Notes: generated by a model from the sequence alone, not told the origin. A stretch of DNA of 39,877 bases from an uncultured Saprospiraceae bacterium (GCA_937973565.1 CALJKQ010000148.1:1-39877); one strand, 5' to 3'. Numbered from the stretch's first letter, positions 24,484 through 33,147 are shown. A program made the numbers and translations.

Positions 24484-25839
24484 ATGCAAATGAAGTCATA
24501 TACCCTGTTGTTATTTATTTTACTGGCTTTCGGATCCCTCTCAGGCCAAAGTTATCTGATCGATAAAGTGGTTGCCCGTGTAGGAGGGGAAAACATACTC
24601 CTGTCAGAGGTGGAAGACGAGTACGCCTATATGGTGGCTTCCAAGGCAAAAATCAGCGCCAACGCAAAGTGCGAAATCCTAAAAAACCTGATAGCACAAA
24701 AACTGATTGTTTACCAGGCCAAACTCGACAGCGTTGAGGTCACAGAAGAAGATGTAGAGAGTCAGTTGAGTTTCAGGTTTGAGTCCATCCTGAGGCAAAT
24801 GAATGGAGACGAAGCTTTTTTTGAAGATTATTATGGAGCTACGGTCAATGAAATGAAAGAACGTTTCAGAGAAGACCAGCGCCAAAAGTTGCTGGCTGAA
24901 AAAATGCAGGCCAAGTTGATTGATAACGTTTCGATTACTCCGGCAGAAGTGACTGCTTTTTACAATGGAATACCTAAAGATAGCCTTCCCTATCTTAGTT
25001 CTGAAGTAGAATTGGGGGAAATCGTGCTCCAACCACAGGTCAATGATGTGGAAAAAAAGAAAGCCATGGACCTGGCTGCCGAATTAAAAGACAGGATTAC
25101 AAAAGGCGAAGATTTTGGTGCATTGGCAGGTAAATACTCAGAAGACCCGGAGTCTGCAAAAAGAGGAGGGGACCTTGGCTTTGCCAAAAGGGGTATCTAT
25201 GTACCCGAATTTGAAGCAGCGGTTTTCACGCTTCAGCCCGGTGAAATTTCGGATGTGGTGGAAACAGAATTTGGTTTTCACATCATTCAGTTGATGGAAA
25301 GAAAAGGCAACAGCGTACGGGCGAAACACATTCTGATAACCCCAGACATTACACAGGCAGACAGGGATCTGGCCAAAAAAATGCTGGATTCTATCAAAGT
25401 TCAGATAGAAATAGACTCCATGACCTTTGAGCAGGCAGTAAAAAAGCACTCTCTCAAGAGCATGCCCAGTTATTCGAACAACGGTAAAATGAAGAACCCC
25501 AACACGGGAAACAATTATTTCGAAACCAAAGATCTCGATCCGGAAACCTATTTTGCCATCGATAAACTCAACATAGGTGACCTGAGCAAAGTAGTTGAAT
25601 TCAAAGACCTCAAAGGAGAAAAGATGTACAGATTGCTCAAATTGTACTCCAAATCAAAGCCTCACCAGGCAAATCTCAAGCAGGATTACGACAAAATCTC
25701 CTACTACGCCAAAGAGAGCAAAAAGGCCCAATACTTCAATACATGGATTGAAGACAAGATGAAAAAAGCCTATATCGATGTCGATGTGCTTTACATGGAT
25801 TGTCCGAATCTTGCCCAATGGATCAGGATTCGCGAATAG
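24484..25839 (+). CDS. SurA-like periplasmic peptidylprolyl isomerase
   Basis: The 451-residue protein has a signal peptide (YTLLLFILLAFGSLSGQ) and the classical SurA N-domain (DKVVARVGGENILLSEVEDEYAYM, KCEILKNLIAQKLIVYQAK). One well-formed parvulin domain (about 175-275; GGDLGFAKRGIYVPEFEAAVF, GFHIIQLMERKG) is followed by a second, more divergent one opening VRAKHILITPDI. Length and order match E. coli SurA (about 430 residues), so of the local foldases this is the closest SurA counterpart. The start could be ATG 24484 or 24490. It lies 104 bp after the lipoprotein gene and 93 bp before the S41 protease, all on one strand. Confidence 0.92.
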   Translation: MQMKSYTLLLFILLAFGSLSGQSYLIDKVVARVGGENILLSEVEDEYAYMVASKAKISANAKCEILKNLIAQKLIVYQAKLDSVEVTEEDVESQLSFRFESILRQMNGDEAFFEDYYGATVNEMKERFREDQRQKLLAEKMQAKLIDNVSITPAEVTAFYNGIPKDSLPYLSSEVELGEIVLQPQVNDVEKKKAMDLAAELKDRITKGEDFGALAGKYSEDPESAKRGGDLGFAKRGIYVPEFEAAVFTLQPGEISDVVETEFGFHIIQLMERKGNSVRAKHILITPDITQADRDLAKKMLDSIKVQIEIDSMTFEQAVKKHSLKSMPSYSNNGKMKNPNTGNNYFETKDLDPETYFAIDKLNIGDLSKVVEFKDLKGEKMYRLLKLYSKSKPHQANLKQDYDKISYYAKESKKAQYFNTWIEDKMKKAYIDVDVLYMDCPNLAQWIRIRE

Positions 25840-25932
25840 ACTGGATGGTCTGAGCATCTTTTTTTTCAGATTTCTACGCAAATAGAGCCCTAACTGAAGG
25901 ATTTGGCAAGAAATATGCATTAAGGGTATCAA

Positions 25933-27543
25933 ATGGTTCAGGACAACAAAGAAGAACAAACTCCGGCACCGGTCAAATATGAAATTTGGCAGCCTTTTTT
26001 AATAGCCATTGCCATGTCTATAGGTATCCTTGTTGGATACAAAATGAACGATAAAACCGAGCGACTGGTTAAAAAAGTAGATGCTGACTTTGTTAGCCTT
26101 GGTCGGGTAGAAGAAGTCATCCGATTCATAGAGTCCAGATACGTAGATACCATCCCATCCGATTCGTTGATGGAAGAGGCAGTAAAAGCTGTAGTTCAAC
26201 ACCTGGATCCACACAGCATGTACCTGAGTCCAGCTGAATTGAGAGAAGTCAATGAAACGATGGACGGAAGTTTTAAAGGCATTGGCATCGAAAGTTATTA
26301 CATCCAGGACACGGTAGTTGTATTAAAAGTAGTCAAAGGTTCACCTGCCGATAAAGCAGGTATCAAACAACTGGACCAGATCATTTCGGTGAATGACACA
26401 TTAGTGGCAGGGACCAAAATGTCTTTTGAAGAAATCAGGCAACGACTCAGGTCGGCCACCGGAAGTGTAAAGCTGGAAATTAAGCGAAAAGGCACACCAC
26501 AGGGCTTGCTTAAAAATGTAAAACTCGATCAGATTGCCATACACTCTGCTGATGTAGCGTACAAGATTGACGATTCTACCGCTTACATTCAGATCACCCA
26601 ATTCAGCAGCAATACCTATCAGGAATTCATGGAAAACCTGGAAAGACTGGTAGAAAAAGAAGGAGCCAAAAACCTGATACTGGACCTTAGGGGGAATCCC
26701 GGAGGCTATCTTCCACAAGCCACTAAAATCATCAATCAACTGATTCGGGAAAAAGAGAAACTCATTGTTTACACACAGGGAAGAAATGCGCAAAGGCAGG
26801 ATTACCTTACCAATGGCAAGGCATTTTTCAATGTGGGTAAAATAGCCATATTGGTAGATGAATACTCAGCTTCGGGTTCCGAAGTGATAGCCGGCGCCAT
26901 CCAGGACCATGATCGTGGCATCATCATTGGCAGGAGAACCTACGGCAAGGGTTTGGTACAGGAACAGTTCAATTTGTCGAATGGCGGGGCACTCAGACTC
27001 ACAACAGCCAAATATTTCACACCGGCAGGACGGTCTATCCAAAAAGAAATTACAGATACAGAAAGTTATGAGGAAGAGGTTTACCGCAGATCGCCCTTCC
27101 AATCCAATACACGGGATGCACAAAGCAAGGCAAAACCCTATAAGACGCTCAAGTTGCACAGGACAGTTTACGGCGGCGGGGGCATAGATCCTGAAGTTTT
27201 TATCCCCGGCGACAGCGTTGAATACAACCAGGCGTTTCATGCCGTTCAAAATGAAGTTATGCCCTTTTTGTGTATGGAATTGCTGAAAGGAAGAATAAGC
27301 CTCTCCCAGGAACCCGATTGGAACAAATTGAACCAGGGTCTAATGCTTTTCATCCAAAAAGGTAAACCGGCATATCAACTTGCTGAGCCTATGAGAAAAA
27401 AGCTGGCAGCTTTGATGGTGCAAAACTGGCATTATATCAAAAGCAATGGAAATCCGGTAAGTCAGGCCATAGAGCAGGGCAAAGATGATGCTTTTATCAA
27501 ATCAGCCTTGTCATATTTCAATGGCAAAATCCAATTAAAATAA
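25933..27543 (+). CDS. S41 family C-terminal processing peptidase (CtpA-like)
   Basis: The 536-residue protein has one N-terminal membrane or uncleaved signal segment (about 20-38, WQPFLIAIAMSIGILVGYK) and a helical lead-in (VEEVIRFIESRYVD). A PDZ domain lies at about 95-185 (GSFKGIGIESYYIQDTVVV, GSPADKAGI), followed by the S41 catalytic core. The nucleophile region is EYSASGSEVIAGA (Ser about 317) and the catalytic Lys is in RTYGKGLVQEQ (about 338); ILDLRGNPGGYL is the usual S41 strand. These periplasmic proteases remove C-terminal tails or degrade misfolded exported proteins. Its place behind three folding factors suggests quality control. Its stop is 4 bp from that of the convergent esterase. 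Confidence 0.94.
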   Translation: MVQDNKEEQTPAPVKYEIWQPFLIAIAMSIGILVGYKMNDKTERLVKKVDADFVSLGRVEEVIRFIESRYVDTIPSDSLMEEAVKAVVQHLDPHSMYLSPAELREVNETMDGSFKGIGIESYYIQDTVVVLKVVKGSPADKAGIKQLDQIISVNDTLVAGTKMSFEEIRQRLRSATGSVKLEIKRKGTPQGLLKNVKLDQIAIHSADVAYKIDDSTAYIQITQFSSNTYQEFMENLERLVEKEGAKNLILDLRGNPGGYLPQATKIINQLIREKEKLIVYTQGRNAQRQDYLTNGKAFFNVGKIAILVDEYSASGSEVIAGAIQDHDRGIIIGRRTYGKGLVQEQFNLSNGGALRLTTAKYFTPAGRSIQKEITDTESYEEEVYRRSPFQSNTRDAQSKAKPYKTLKLHRTVYGGGGIDPEVFIPGDSVEYNQAFHAVQNEVMPFLCMELLKGRISLSQEPDWNKLNQGLMLFIQKGKPAYQLAEPMRKKLAALMVQNWHYIKSNGNPVSQAIEQGKDDAFIKSALSYFNGKIQLK

Positions 27544-27547
27544 ACAT

Positions 27548-28939
27548 TTAAAAACGGCTCAGCTTTTTTTCAGCATGGATGGGGACCTCTTTGTTGATTA
27601 AACTGAAAATCAAAATACCGTTGGCATCAGTTGGCAGTACAAATTGATTGCCTTTTGATAGCGACCATGAAAATACCCGTCTTCCCGAAAGATCAGTAAC
27701 ATGGATGCTGCATGTACTGCATTCCGGTCCGGCATAAAAACAAGTAGAGTCTGTACATTGAAACCAGCTTGGGGCAGCATCTTTGGCAACATCCTCTGTA
27801 CTTGTTTGCTGGTCGAATAACCATTTCAGCACCACCGGAAATTTTTCAGCCCAATATGCTTCGTTGTGTCCTTTGCCCGGGTCAGCATCTGCCCGCAATT
27901 GAGCGGGATCAAAACCCAAAAGGAGTAAAGAGTCTCTCATTTTCAGCATATCCCCTACCTGGTTACCCCCTTCTGCTGTTCCTGCTGTAAGATATACCCT
28001 GCTTTTGTAATCTTTTAAAGGCAGTTGAGAAAGCCAGTTGTACACTTGGGGGGAAAACCAAAATGAAGAAGAAAACGCTCCGATTTTGGAAAAGATATCC
28101 GGCCTTTTAAATCCTGCATAAAAACTAAACAAGCCACCCATGCTACTGCCGGCAATAGCTGTGTGGCTTGATTCGGTCAGCGTACGGTATTTGCCGTCTA
28201 TCCAGGGTTTGAGTTCATCTGTGATAAACTGCAGGAACAAATCTCCCTCTCCCCCTCCGTATTGGGCATTGACCCATGGACTGTATTCATCGATTCTGTG
28301 GCTTTCTCCATTGGCAATGCCTACTACTATCCATTCTCTTTTCTCATCAAGTGACAACTTGTCGAGGGTTTCATCTACCCGCCATTCTCCTGAAAAGGCC
28401 AGGGCTGCATCAAATAAATTCTGTCCATCCAACATATAAATTACGGGATATCGCATGTCAGGATGGGACTGATAAGAAGGAGGAAGGTAAACCCAAATAC
28501 GTCGGTTTCTATTGAGTGTCTTTATGGGAAATTGACCATCTGCCAAAACTACCCCTGAAGATGCTGTGGAGCTTGCACCTCCTTTCCATGATGCCACTGT
28601 AAGGGAAAGCGTTGTTGGCGTGCCGTTGTAGGTAAATTTTCGATTGGCAATATCTCCACCTGAGGCATTGCCTTCAACTGTGGCCCAACTGCCGCGGGTA
28701 AACTTAAACTCAAGATTGCCGGCAGCAGGGTTGATGGTAATACTGTACTTTCCGGAAACATCGCGTTTCAATTCATAATTCGAAAGACCGGGATTCCAGC
28801 CATTGAAATTGCCTGCCAAAAATATAGCAGGATCCGCAGGTTGAGCCGGAATGGCGTCAAGGCGAATGGTGAGCTGACCTTGCAAAGAATCAACAGAAAC
28901 CGCCAGGCATAACCACAAGAATATAAATAGCTTCTTCAT
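27548..28939 (-). CDS. Secreted esterase with N-terminal glycogen-binding-like domain and sorting-like tail
   Basis: The 463-residue protein has a signal peptide (LFIFLWLCLAVSVDSLQGQ). A CBM48/AMPK-type beta-sandwich at about 22-118 follows (IFLAGNFNGWNPGLSNYELK). Then comes an alpha/beta hydrolase of the putative-esterase (Esterase D / IroE-like) group: RRIWVYLPPSYQ, YPVIYMLDGQNLFD, nucleophile motif AIAGSSMGG (Ser about 266) and GKGHNEAYW with the catalytic His. The last ~70 residues (SIHVTDLSGRRVFSWSLSKG ... LPTDANGILIFSL, basic end) resemble a type A type IX secretion C-terminal domain. The substrate is unknown. It is last in an operon-like run rnhB, MBL, esterase (gaps 8 and 18 bp). Confidence 0.88.
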   Translation of the reverse strand: MKKLFIFLWLCLAVSVDSLQGQLTIRLDAIPAQPADPAIFLAGNFNGWNPGLSNYELKRDVSGKYSITINPAAGNLEFKFTRGSWATVEGNASGGDIANRKFTYNGTPTTLSLTVASWKGGASSTASSGVVLADGQFPIKTLNRNRRIWVYLPPSYQSHPDMRYPVIYMLDGQNLFDAALAFSGEWRVDETLDKLSLDEKREWIVVGIANGESHRIDEYSPWVNAQYGGGEGDLFLQFITDELKPWIDGKYRTLTESSHTAIAGSSMGGLFSFYAGFKRPDIFSKIGAFSSSFWFSPQVYNWLSQLPLKDYKSRVYLTAGTAEGGNQVGDMLKMRDSLLLLGFDPAQLRADADPGKGHNEAYWAEKFPVVLKWLFDQQTSTEDVAKDAAPSWFQCTDSTCFYAGPECSTCSIHVTDLSGRRVFSWSLSKGNQFVLPTDANGILIFSLINKEVPIHAEKKLSRF

Positions 28940-28957
28940 TTTACAATCATTCTGTTA

Positions 28958-29599
28958 TTACTTGGTAAGGAATGGATTAAATCTTCTTTCATCACCGATA
29001 AGGGTTGGGATGCCATGGCCGGGATAGACCGCTACATCATCCGGCAACACCAGCAACCGGGTTTCTATACTTTCAATGAGGGTGTCATAATCTCCACCCG
29101 GCAGATCGGTGCGACCTATGCTTCGGTGAAAGAGCACATCACCGGCAATGAGCATTTTTCCTTCCTTCCAGTATAAACAAATACTGGCCGGTGAGTGTCC
29201 GGGGCAAAACAAAACATCCAGCACATGTTGTCCCAGTATGATCTGGTCGCCCTCCTCTAAAAACGAAGCGATGGGGGGAGAAGGTATATAGGGTATGCCA
29301 TACATTTGGGCTACCCGTTCACAAGATTGCAAAACCGGAATCTCTCCCCTGTGAGCTTCCGGATAAACGCCAAATTGGCTTTGCACCCAGGCATTACCCA
29401 ATACGTGGTCGATGTGACAATGCGTATTGATCAGGCGGGTCATCTTCAGCTTTTGGTCCGTGATGAAAGCCAACAATTCTCCGTTTTCAGCGGTGCCATT
29501 GTTTCCCGGGTCAATGATGATACAATCCCCTTCATGTTCATCATAAAGGATGTAAGTATTTTCTTCAAAGTCGTTGAATACAAAAGAATGTAATTTCAT
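28958..29599 (-). CDS. MBL-fold hydrolase, glyoxalase II-like
   Basis: The 213-residue protein carries the metal-binding signature NTHCHIDHVLGN (His60, His62, Asp64, His65). Further ligands are in FCPGHSPASICLY, AGDVLFHRSIGRTDLP (Asp) and YPGHGIPT. The spacing and the GRTDLP motif match the short glyoxalase II-like/YcbL group of hydroxyacylglutathione-hydrolase relatives, which lack the C-terminal substrate domain of full glyoxalase II (about 250 residues). It is probably a cytoplasmic thioester hydrolase. The start at ATG 29599 (MKLHSFVFNDFEENTYIL) is typical of the family. It sits 8 bp after rnhB and 18 bp before the esterase. Confidence 0.93.
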   Translation of the reverse strand: MKLHSFVFNDFEENTYILYDEHEGDCIIIDPGNNGTAENGELLAFITDQKLKMTRLINTHCHIDHVLGNAWVQSQFGVYPEAHRGEIPVLQSCERVAQMYGIPYIPSPPIASFLEEGDQIILGQHVLDVLFCPGHSPASICLYWKEGKMLIAGDVLFHRSIGRTDLPGGDYDTLIESIETRLLVLPDDVAVYPGHGIPTLIGDERRFNPFLTK

Positions 29600-29607
29600 A
29601 TACTATA

Positions 29608-30213
29608 TTAGTTGAACAAAAGTGAGGGCGGTGAATCGGGCAGTAACCGAAAGGATTTTCGATGGATAGCACAGGGGCCCCAAGCTTCAATGGCCTTCCG
29701 ATGGGCTGCCGTCGGATAGCCCTTGTGTATTTTAAAACCATAGTTTGGATACAGTTCATCCATTGTGTCCATCCAGGCATCGCGATAAGTTTTGGCAAGG
29801 ATAGAAGCAGCTGCAATAGACATGTATTTTCCATCTCCTTTGATGATGCAGTGATGGCTTATATCCTTATAGGGATAAAATCGATTACCGTCAATGAGCA
29901 GTCGATCCGGTAAAACAGAAAGCTGTGTTATGGCATCGTGCATGGCCAATATCGAACAGCGCAGGATGTTGTGTTGATCTATTTCTTCGTTGGTTTTCAT
30001 GGCCACACCAAAAGAAACCGCTTCGCTTTCAATGACATGCCTCAGTTCTACTCTTTGTTTGTGGCTGAGTTTTTTTGAGTCGTTGAGCAACGTATGGGAA
30101 AAACCGCCGGGTAGCACAACCGCTGCCGCAAAGACGGGTCCTGCCAGACAGCCCCGTCCGGCTTCATCACAACCGGCTTCGATACCCAATGAATGAAAAT
30201 TAGATAACAACAT
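29608..30213 (-). CDS. rnhB: Ribonuclease HII
   Basis: RNase HII nicks RNA in RNA-DNA hybrids, including single ribonucleotides in DNA. The 201-residue protein has the defining GCDEAGRGCLAGPVFAAAVV (Asp16, Glu17), the LIDGNRF segment with the third acidic residue, AAASILAKTYRDAWM with the fourth Asp, and GYPTAAHRKAIEAWGPC near the C-terminus. All catalytic acids are present. It starts the rnhB, MBL, esterase run, and a TACATTTG element lies just upstream of its start. Confidence 0.96.
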   Translation of the reverse strand: MLLSNFHSLGIEAGCDEAGRGCLAGPVFAAAVVLPGGFSHTLLNDSKKLSHKQRVELRHVIESEAVSFGVAMKTNEEIDQHNILRCSILAMHDAITQLSVLPDRLLIDGNRFYPYKDISHHCIIKGDGKYMSIAAASILAKTYRDAWMDTMDELYPNYGFKIHKGYPTAAHRKAIEAWGPCAIHRKSFRLLPDSPPSLLFN

Positions 30214-30221
30214 GACCGGTA

Positions 30222-30229
30222 CAAATGTA
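30222..30229 (-). promoter_or_regulatory. Possible -7 promoter element of rnhB
   Basis: The minus strand reads TACATTTG directly ahead of the rnhB ATG at 30213. The nearest upstream TTTG is only 12 bp away, closer than usual. Confidence 0.38.
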
Positions 30230-30418
30230 AGCAGGGTGTAACAAATTATAAGTTCTCATTTGGGGTTAATTTGAGGGGTAAACGCTGCTAAAAGCCATGA
30301 TAAGCTGACAAAGTTTTCTGAAAATTTTGTTAAATTAATATTAAATGAAAAAATATTGATGTTGATTTTCAGCATTTTAGGTAATTTTATATTTAGATTG
30401 ATTCTTTTTGTTTAATAA

Positions 30419-30453
30419 TTTGTTGATTTTAATTAAACAGTTTATTATCTTTG
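30419..30453 (+). promoter_or_regulatory. Promoter of the ECF-type sigma factor gene
   Basis: TTTG/TTG at 30419-30425 and TATCTTTG at 30446-30453 are separated by 20 bp (from the second TTG), a near-ideal Bacteroidota promoter. The ATG is about 20 bp downstream. Confidence 0.62.
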
Positions 30454-30473
30454 TTACACGAAAATAAAACAAA

Positions 30474-31013
30474 ATGTCTACGATTGAATTTTATGGTCAA
30501 CTGAACCAATTAAACGCTTCGCTGCATTCGTTTGCCTACAATTTAACCAAGAGCCAGGAGGAGGCAAAAGACCTTTATCAGGAGACTGCTTACAGGGCTC
30601 TGACCAATAAAGACAAGTTTACCCCGGGTACCAATTTTAAGGCCTGGTTGTTTACGATCATGAAGAACATCTTCATCAACAACTACAGGAAGAAGGTAAA
30701 ATCAGCTACCATTGTTGACACCACAGACAACTTATATTACATCAACAGCGGCAATGTGTCTTTGGAAAATGAGGGTTCCAGAAATTTATTTATGGAAGAA
30801 CTTCAAGGCATTATCAATCAATTGGAAGATTCCATAAGAATACCTTTTGAAATGCACTATGATGGCTTCAAATACCAGGAAATTGCTGACGAGCTCAACT
30901 TACCGCTGGGAACTGTTAAGAGCAGGATCTTCTTTGCCAGAAAAGAATTGAAAGAGCAAATGCGCGTGATGTATGGCGATACTTTTGCCATGAGAGAAAA
31001 GGTATCTGCCTGA
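30474..31013 (+). CDS. ECF-type RNA polymerase sigma factor
   Basis: The 179-residue protein has sigma region 2 (KDLYQETAYRALTNKDKFTPG, NFKAWLFTIMKNIFINNYRKK) and region 4 (IPFEMHYDGFKYQEIADELNLP, GTVKSRIFFARKELKEQM), with no region 1 or 3, as in group 4 (ECF) sigma factors. No anti-sigma factor or transducer gene is adjacent, so it may be an orphan regulated in another way. Close relatives are common in Bacteroidota, and one ECF factor of this phylum (SigP) acts with the type IX secretion regulators; assignment to that role is speculative. It is transcribed alone, from a strong housekeeping-type promoter, and ends at a good terminator. Confidence 0.93.
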   Translation: MSTIEFYGQLNQLNASLHSFAYNLTKSQEEAKDLYQETAYRALTNKDKFTPGTNFKAWLFTIMKNIFINNYRKKVKSATIVDTTDNLYYINSGNVSLENEGSRNLFMEELQGIINQLEDSIRIPFEMHYDGFKYQEIADELNLPLGTVKSRIFFARKELKEQMRVMYGDTFAMREKVSA

Positions 31014-31040
31014 TACATTAAATCAAAAGAACTACAAAAC

Positions 31041-31078
31041 AAAAAGTGTTGCATTCCATGGATGCAGCACTTTTTTTT
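31041..31078 (+). terminator. Rho-independent terminator of the sigma factor gene
   Basis: A 14-bp stem (31041-31054 with 31062-31075, one G-U pair) with a 7-nt loop TCCATGG is followed by a run of T to 31078. It starts about 28 bp after the stop. Confidence 0.92.
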
Positions 31079-31112
31079 GCCTGCAGTTTATGCTTATAAA
31101 TTGACGGTGAAT

Positions 31113-31145
31113 AAAAAAAGAAAGGCCCCGAAAAATCGGAGCCTC
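31113..31145 (-). terminator. Rho-independent terminator of atpDC
   Basis: On the minus strand AGGCTCCGA, a short T loop, then TCGGGGCCT form a 9-bp stem with one mismatch, followed by TTCTTTTTTT. It lies about 50 bp after the atpC stop. Confidence 0.82.
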
Positions 31146-31195
31146 CTTCACTTTAATCCATAAAGCATCGCTGCAAAATAGAATTTTATAATTCT

Positions 31196-31444
31196 TTATT
31201 TTTTTGCTACCTGAACCAAAACGGACACTTCATCTCTCAACACTTCCACAAAGCCTTTTTCGACGGCAATTTCCGACTTTTGTCCGGCAGCATCCACGAT
31301 TCTCACTACTCCACTGGATAGAGAAGAAACAATGGGTGCGTGTCCTTTGAGAATTTCAAATTGTCCTTTTGTACCGGGAACTTTCACAGAGTTTACTTCT
31401 CCACAAAAAAGTTCTTTCTCCGGTGTCAATACGATAAGGTTCAT
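31196..31444 (-). CDS. atpC: ATP synthase F1 epsilon subunit (short form)
   Basis: The 82-residue protein is the N-terminal beta-sandwich of the epsilon subunit: MNLIVLTPEKELFCGEVNSV, VPGTKGQFEILKGHAPIVSSL and the IAVEKGFVEVLRDEVSVLV end. The two-helix C-terminal domain of E. coli-type epsilon (total about 139 residues) is absent, and the stop falls where the sandwich ends. The short form is known in Bacteroidota and relatives. Without the helices the usual epsilon C-terminal inhibition of ATP hydrolysis cannot operate. It follows atpD by 25 bp. The other ATP synthase genes are not nearby. Confidence 0.93.
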   Translation of the reverse strand: MNLIVLTPEKELFCGEVNSVKVPGTKGQFEILKGHAPIVSSLSSGVVRIVDAAGQKSEIAVEKGFVEVLRDEVSVLVQVAKK

Positions 31445-31469
31445 AATTTGATATTATTCAATTCAACAA

Positions 31470-32978
31470 TTAAGCTTCTGCAAGCATTTTTTCTCCGGCC
31501 TTGATTACATCATCGATGGTACCTTTGAGGTTGAAGGCAGCTTCCGGATAACGGTCGCATTCTCCATTCATGATCATGTTGAAGCCTTTGATGGTTTCCT
31601 CGATGGGCACCAGTACGCCCGGGATACCGGTGAACTGCTCCGCAACGTGGAATGGCTGTGAAAGGAAACGCTGTACCCTTCTAGCTCTGTGTACCACCAT
31701 TTTGTCTTCTTCAGACAATTCTTCCATACCGAGAATCGCAATGATATCCTGCAATTCGTTGTAGCGCTGAAGAATATTTTTTACAGCTTGTGCCGTGTTG
31801 TAGTGCTCCTCACCAATAACAGCCGGGTCAAGGATCCTGGAAGTTGAATCCAGTGGATCCACTGCCGGATAAATACCCAAAGCTGCAATCTTACGACTCA
31901 ATACCGTAGTGGCATCAAGGTGGGCGAAAGTGGTTGCAGGAGCAGGGTCAGTAAGGTCATCCGCAGGTACATAAACCGCCTGTACAGATGTAATAGATCC
32001 TCTTTTGGTAGAGGTAATTCTTTCCTGCATCAAACCCATCTCGGTTGCCAAAGTTGGCTGGTAACCTACGGCTGAAGGCATCCTTCCCAAAAGGGCAGAA
32101 ACCTCAGAACCTGCCTGGGTGAAACGGAAGATGTTGTCGATAAAGAAAAGGATATCCCTTCCTCCATTGGGATCGCTCATATCTCCGTCCCTGTAATATT
32201 CTGCAATGGTCAAACCGGAAAGGGCCACCCTTGCTCTCGCTCCCGGTGGTTCATTCATCTGACCAAAAACAAAGGTCGCTTTTGATTTTTTAAGGTCTTC
32301 TTCGCTAACCGCTGAAAGATCCCAGCCGCCATCATGAAGTGAGTGAAGAAACTTTTCACCGTAGTTGATGATACCCGCTTCCAACATTTCACGCATCAGG
32401 TCATTTCCTTCACGGGTACGCTCACCCACACCGGCAAATACCGAAATTCCGTCGTATCCTTTGGCAATGTTGTTGATCAACTCCTGAATAAGTACGGTCT
32501 TACCTACACCGGCTCCACCAAACAAACCAATTTTACCACCTTTGGCATAGGGTTCGATAAGGTCGATAACCTTGATACCTGTGTACAGGATCTCCGTTTC
32601 AGTAGACAAGTCCTCATACCTGGGAGGCTTGGAGTGAATAGGACGGCTCTGTGCTTTGGAAACAGGTTTGATACCATCGATGGCCTCACCGACCACGTTG
32701 AATAATCTTCCTTTGATGGCATCACCCACCGGCATAGAAATTGGAGCACCCAAATCAGTTACTTCCATTCCCCTTACCAAACCATCGGTAGAGTCCATGG
32801 CAACGGCTCTTACTGAATCTTCTCCCAGGTGCTGCTGCACTTCAAGAATCAATTCTTCTCCGCCTGGTCTTTTAATGCTCAATGCATTGTAAATTTCCGG
32901 TAACTTGGAACCTTCGCCTGCAAAACTTACGTCTACAACCGGTCCGATAACTGTCTTCAAATGACCTATATTAGCCAT
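31470..32978 (-). CDS. atpD: ATP synthase F1 beta subunit
   Basis: With the ATG at 32978 (MANIGHLKTVIGPVVDVSF) the protein has 502 residues, normal for the phylum. The open frame extends 20 codons upstream to 33038, but that sequence is not conserved in character and overlaps the likely leader. The Walker A motif is GLFGGAGVGKTVLI, Walker B DILFFIDNIFRF, the catalytic Glu region GVGERTREGNDL, and the DELSEED-like segment LSEEDKMVV. It forms the catalytic sites of F1 in the cytoplasm. The gene pair atpD-atpC stands apart from the rest of the ATP synthase genes, as in many Bacteroidota. Confidence 0.97.
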   Translation of the reverse strand: MANIGHLKTVIGPVVDVSFAGEGSKLPEIYNALSIKRPGGEELILEVQQHLGEDSVRAVAMDSTDGLVRGMEVTDLGAPISMPVGDAIKGRLFNVVGEAIDGIKPVSKAQSRPIHSKPPRYEDLSTETEILYTGIKVIDLIEPYAKGGKIGLFGGAGVGKTVLIQELINNIAKGYDGISVFAGVGERTREGNDLMREMLEAGIINYGEKFLHSLHDGGWDLSAVSEEDLKKSKATFVFGQMNEPPGARARVALSGLTIAEYYRDGDMSDPNGGRDILFFIDNIFRFTQAGSEVSALLGRMPSAVGYQPTLATEMGLMQERITSTKRGSITSVQAVYVPADDLTDPAPATTFAHLDATTVLSRKIAALGIYPAVDPLDSTSRILDPAVIGEEHYNTAQAVKNILQRYNELQDIIAILGMEELSEEDKMVVHRARRVQRFLSQPFHVAEQFTGIPGVLVPIEETIKGFNMIMNGECDRYPEAAFNLKGTIDDVIKAGEKMLAEA

Positions 32979-33060
32979 AATGATTGGTGGTTTTGTGATT
33001 AGAGTGGTTATTTTAGAACTTACTTCGTTTGCCGACAAAAGCCGACCTACTAAGGTGCCG

Positions 33061-33068
33061 CAAAGATA
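33061..33068 (-). promoter_or_regulatory. Probable -7 promoter element of atpDC
   Basis: The minus strand reads TATCTTTG, a perfect TAnnTTTG. A degenerate TTCG lies about 20 bp upstream. The leader to the ATG at 32978 would be about 75 bp. Confidence 0.5.
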
Positions 33069-33147
33069 GTTGATATTGTTTAATTTATCGAAAATTTTGA
33101 GCAGGAAATATCATATAAAAAGACAAATTAAATTCCGGTTCCTTCCA

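Noticed and set aside
25844..25866. GATG...CATC followed by eight T after the SurA-like gene
   Set aside because: The stem is only 4 bp; it might weaken read-through to the S41 gene but does not qualify as a terminator.
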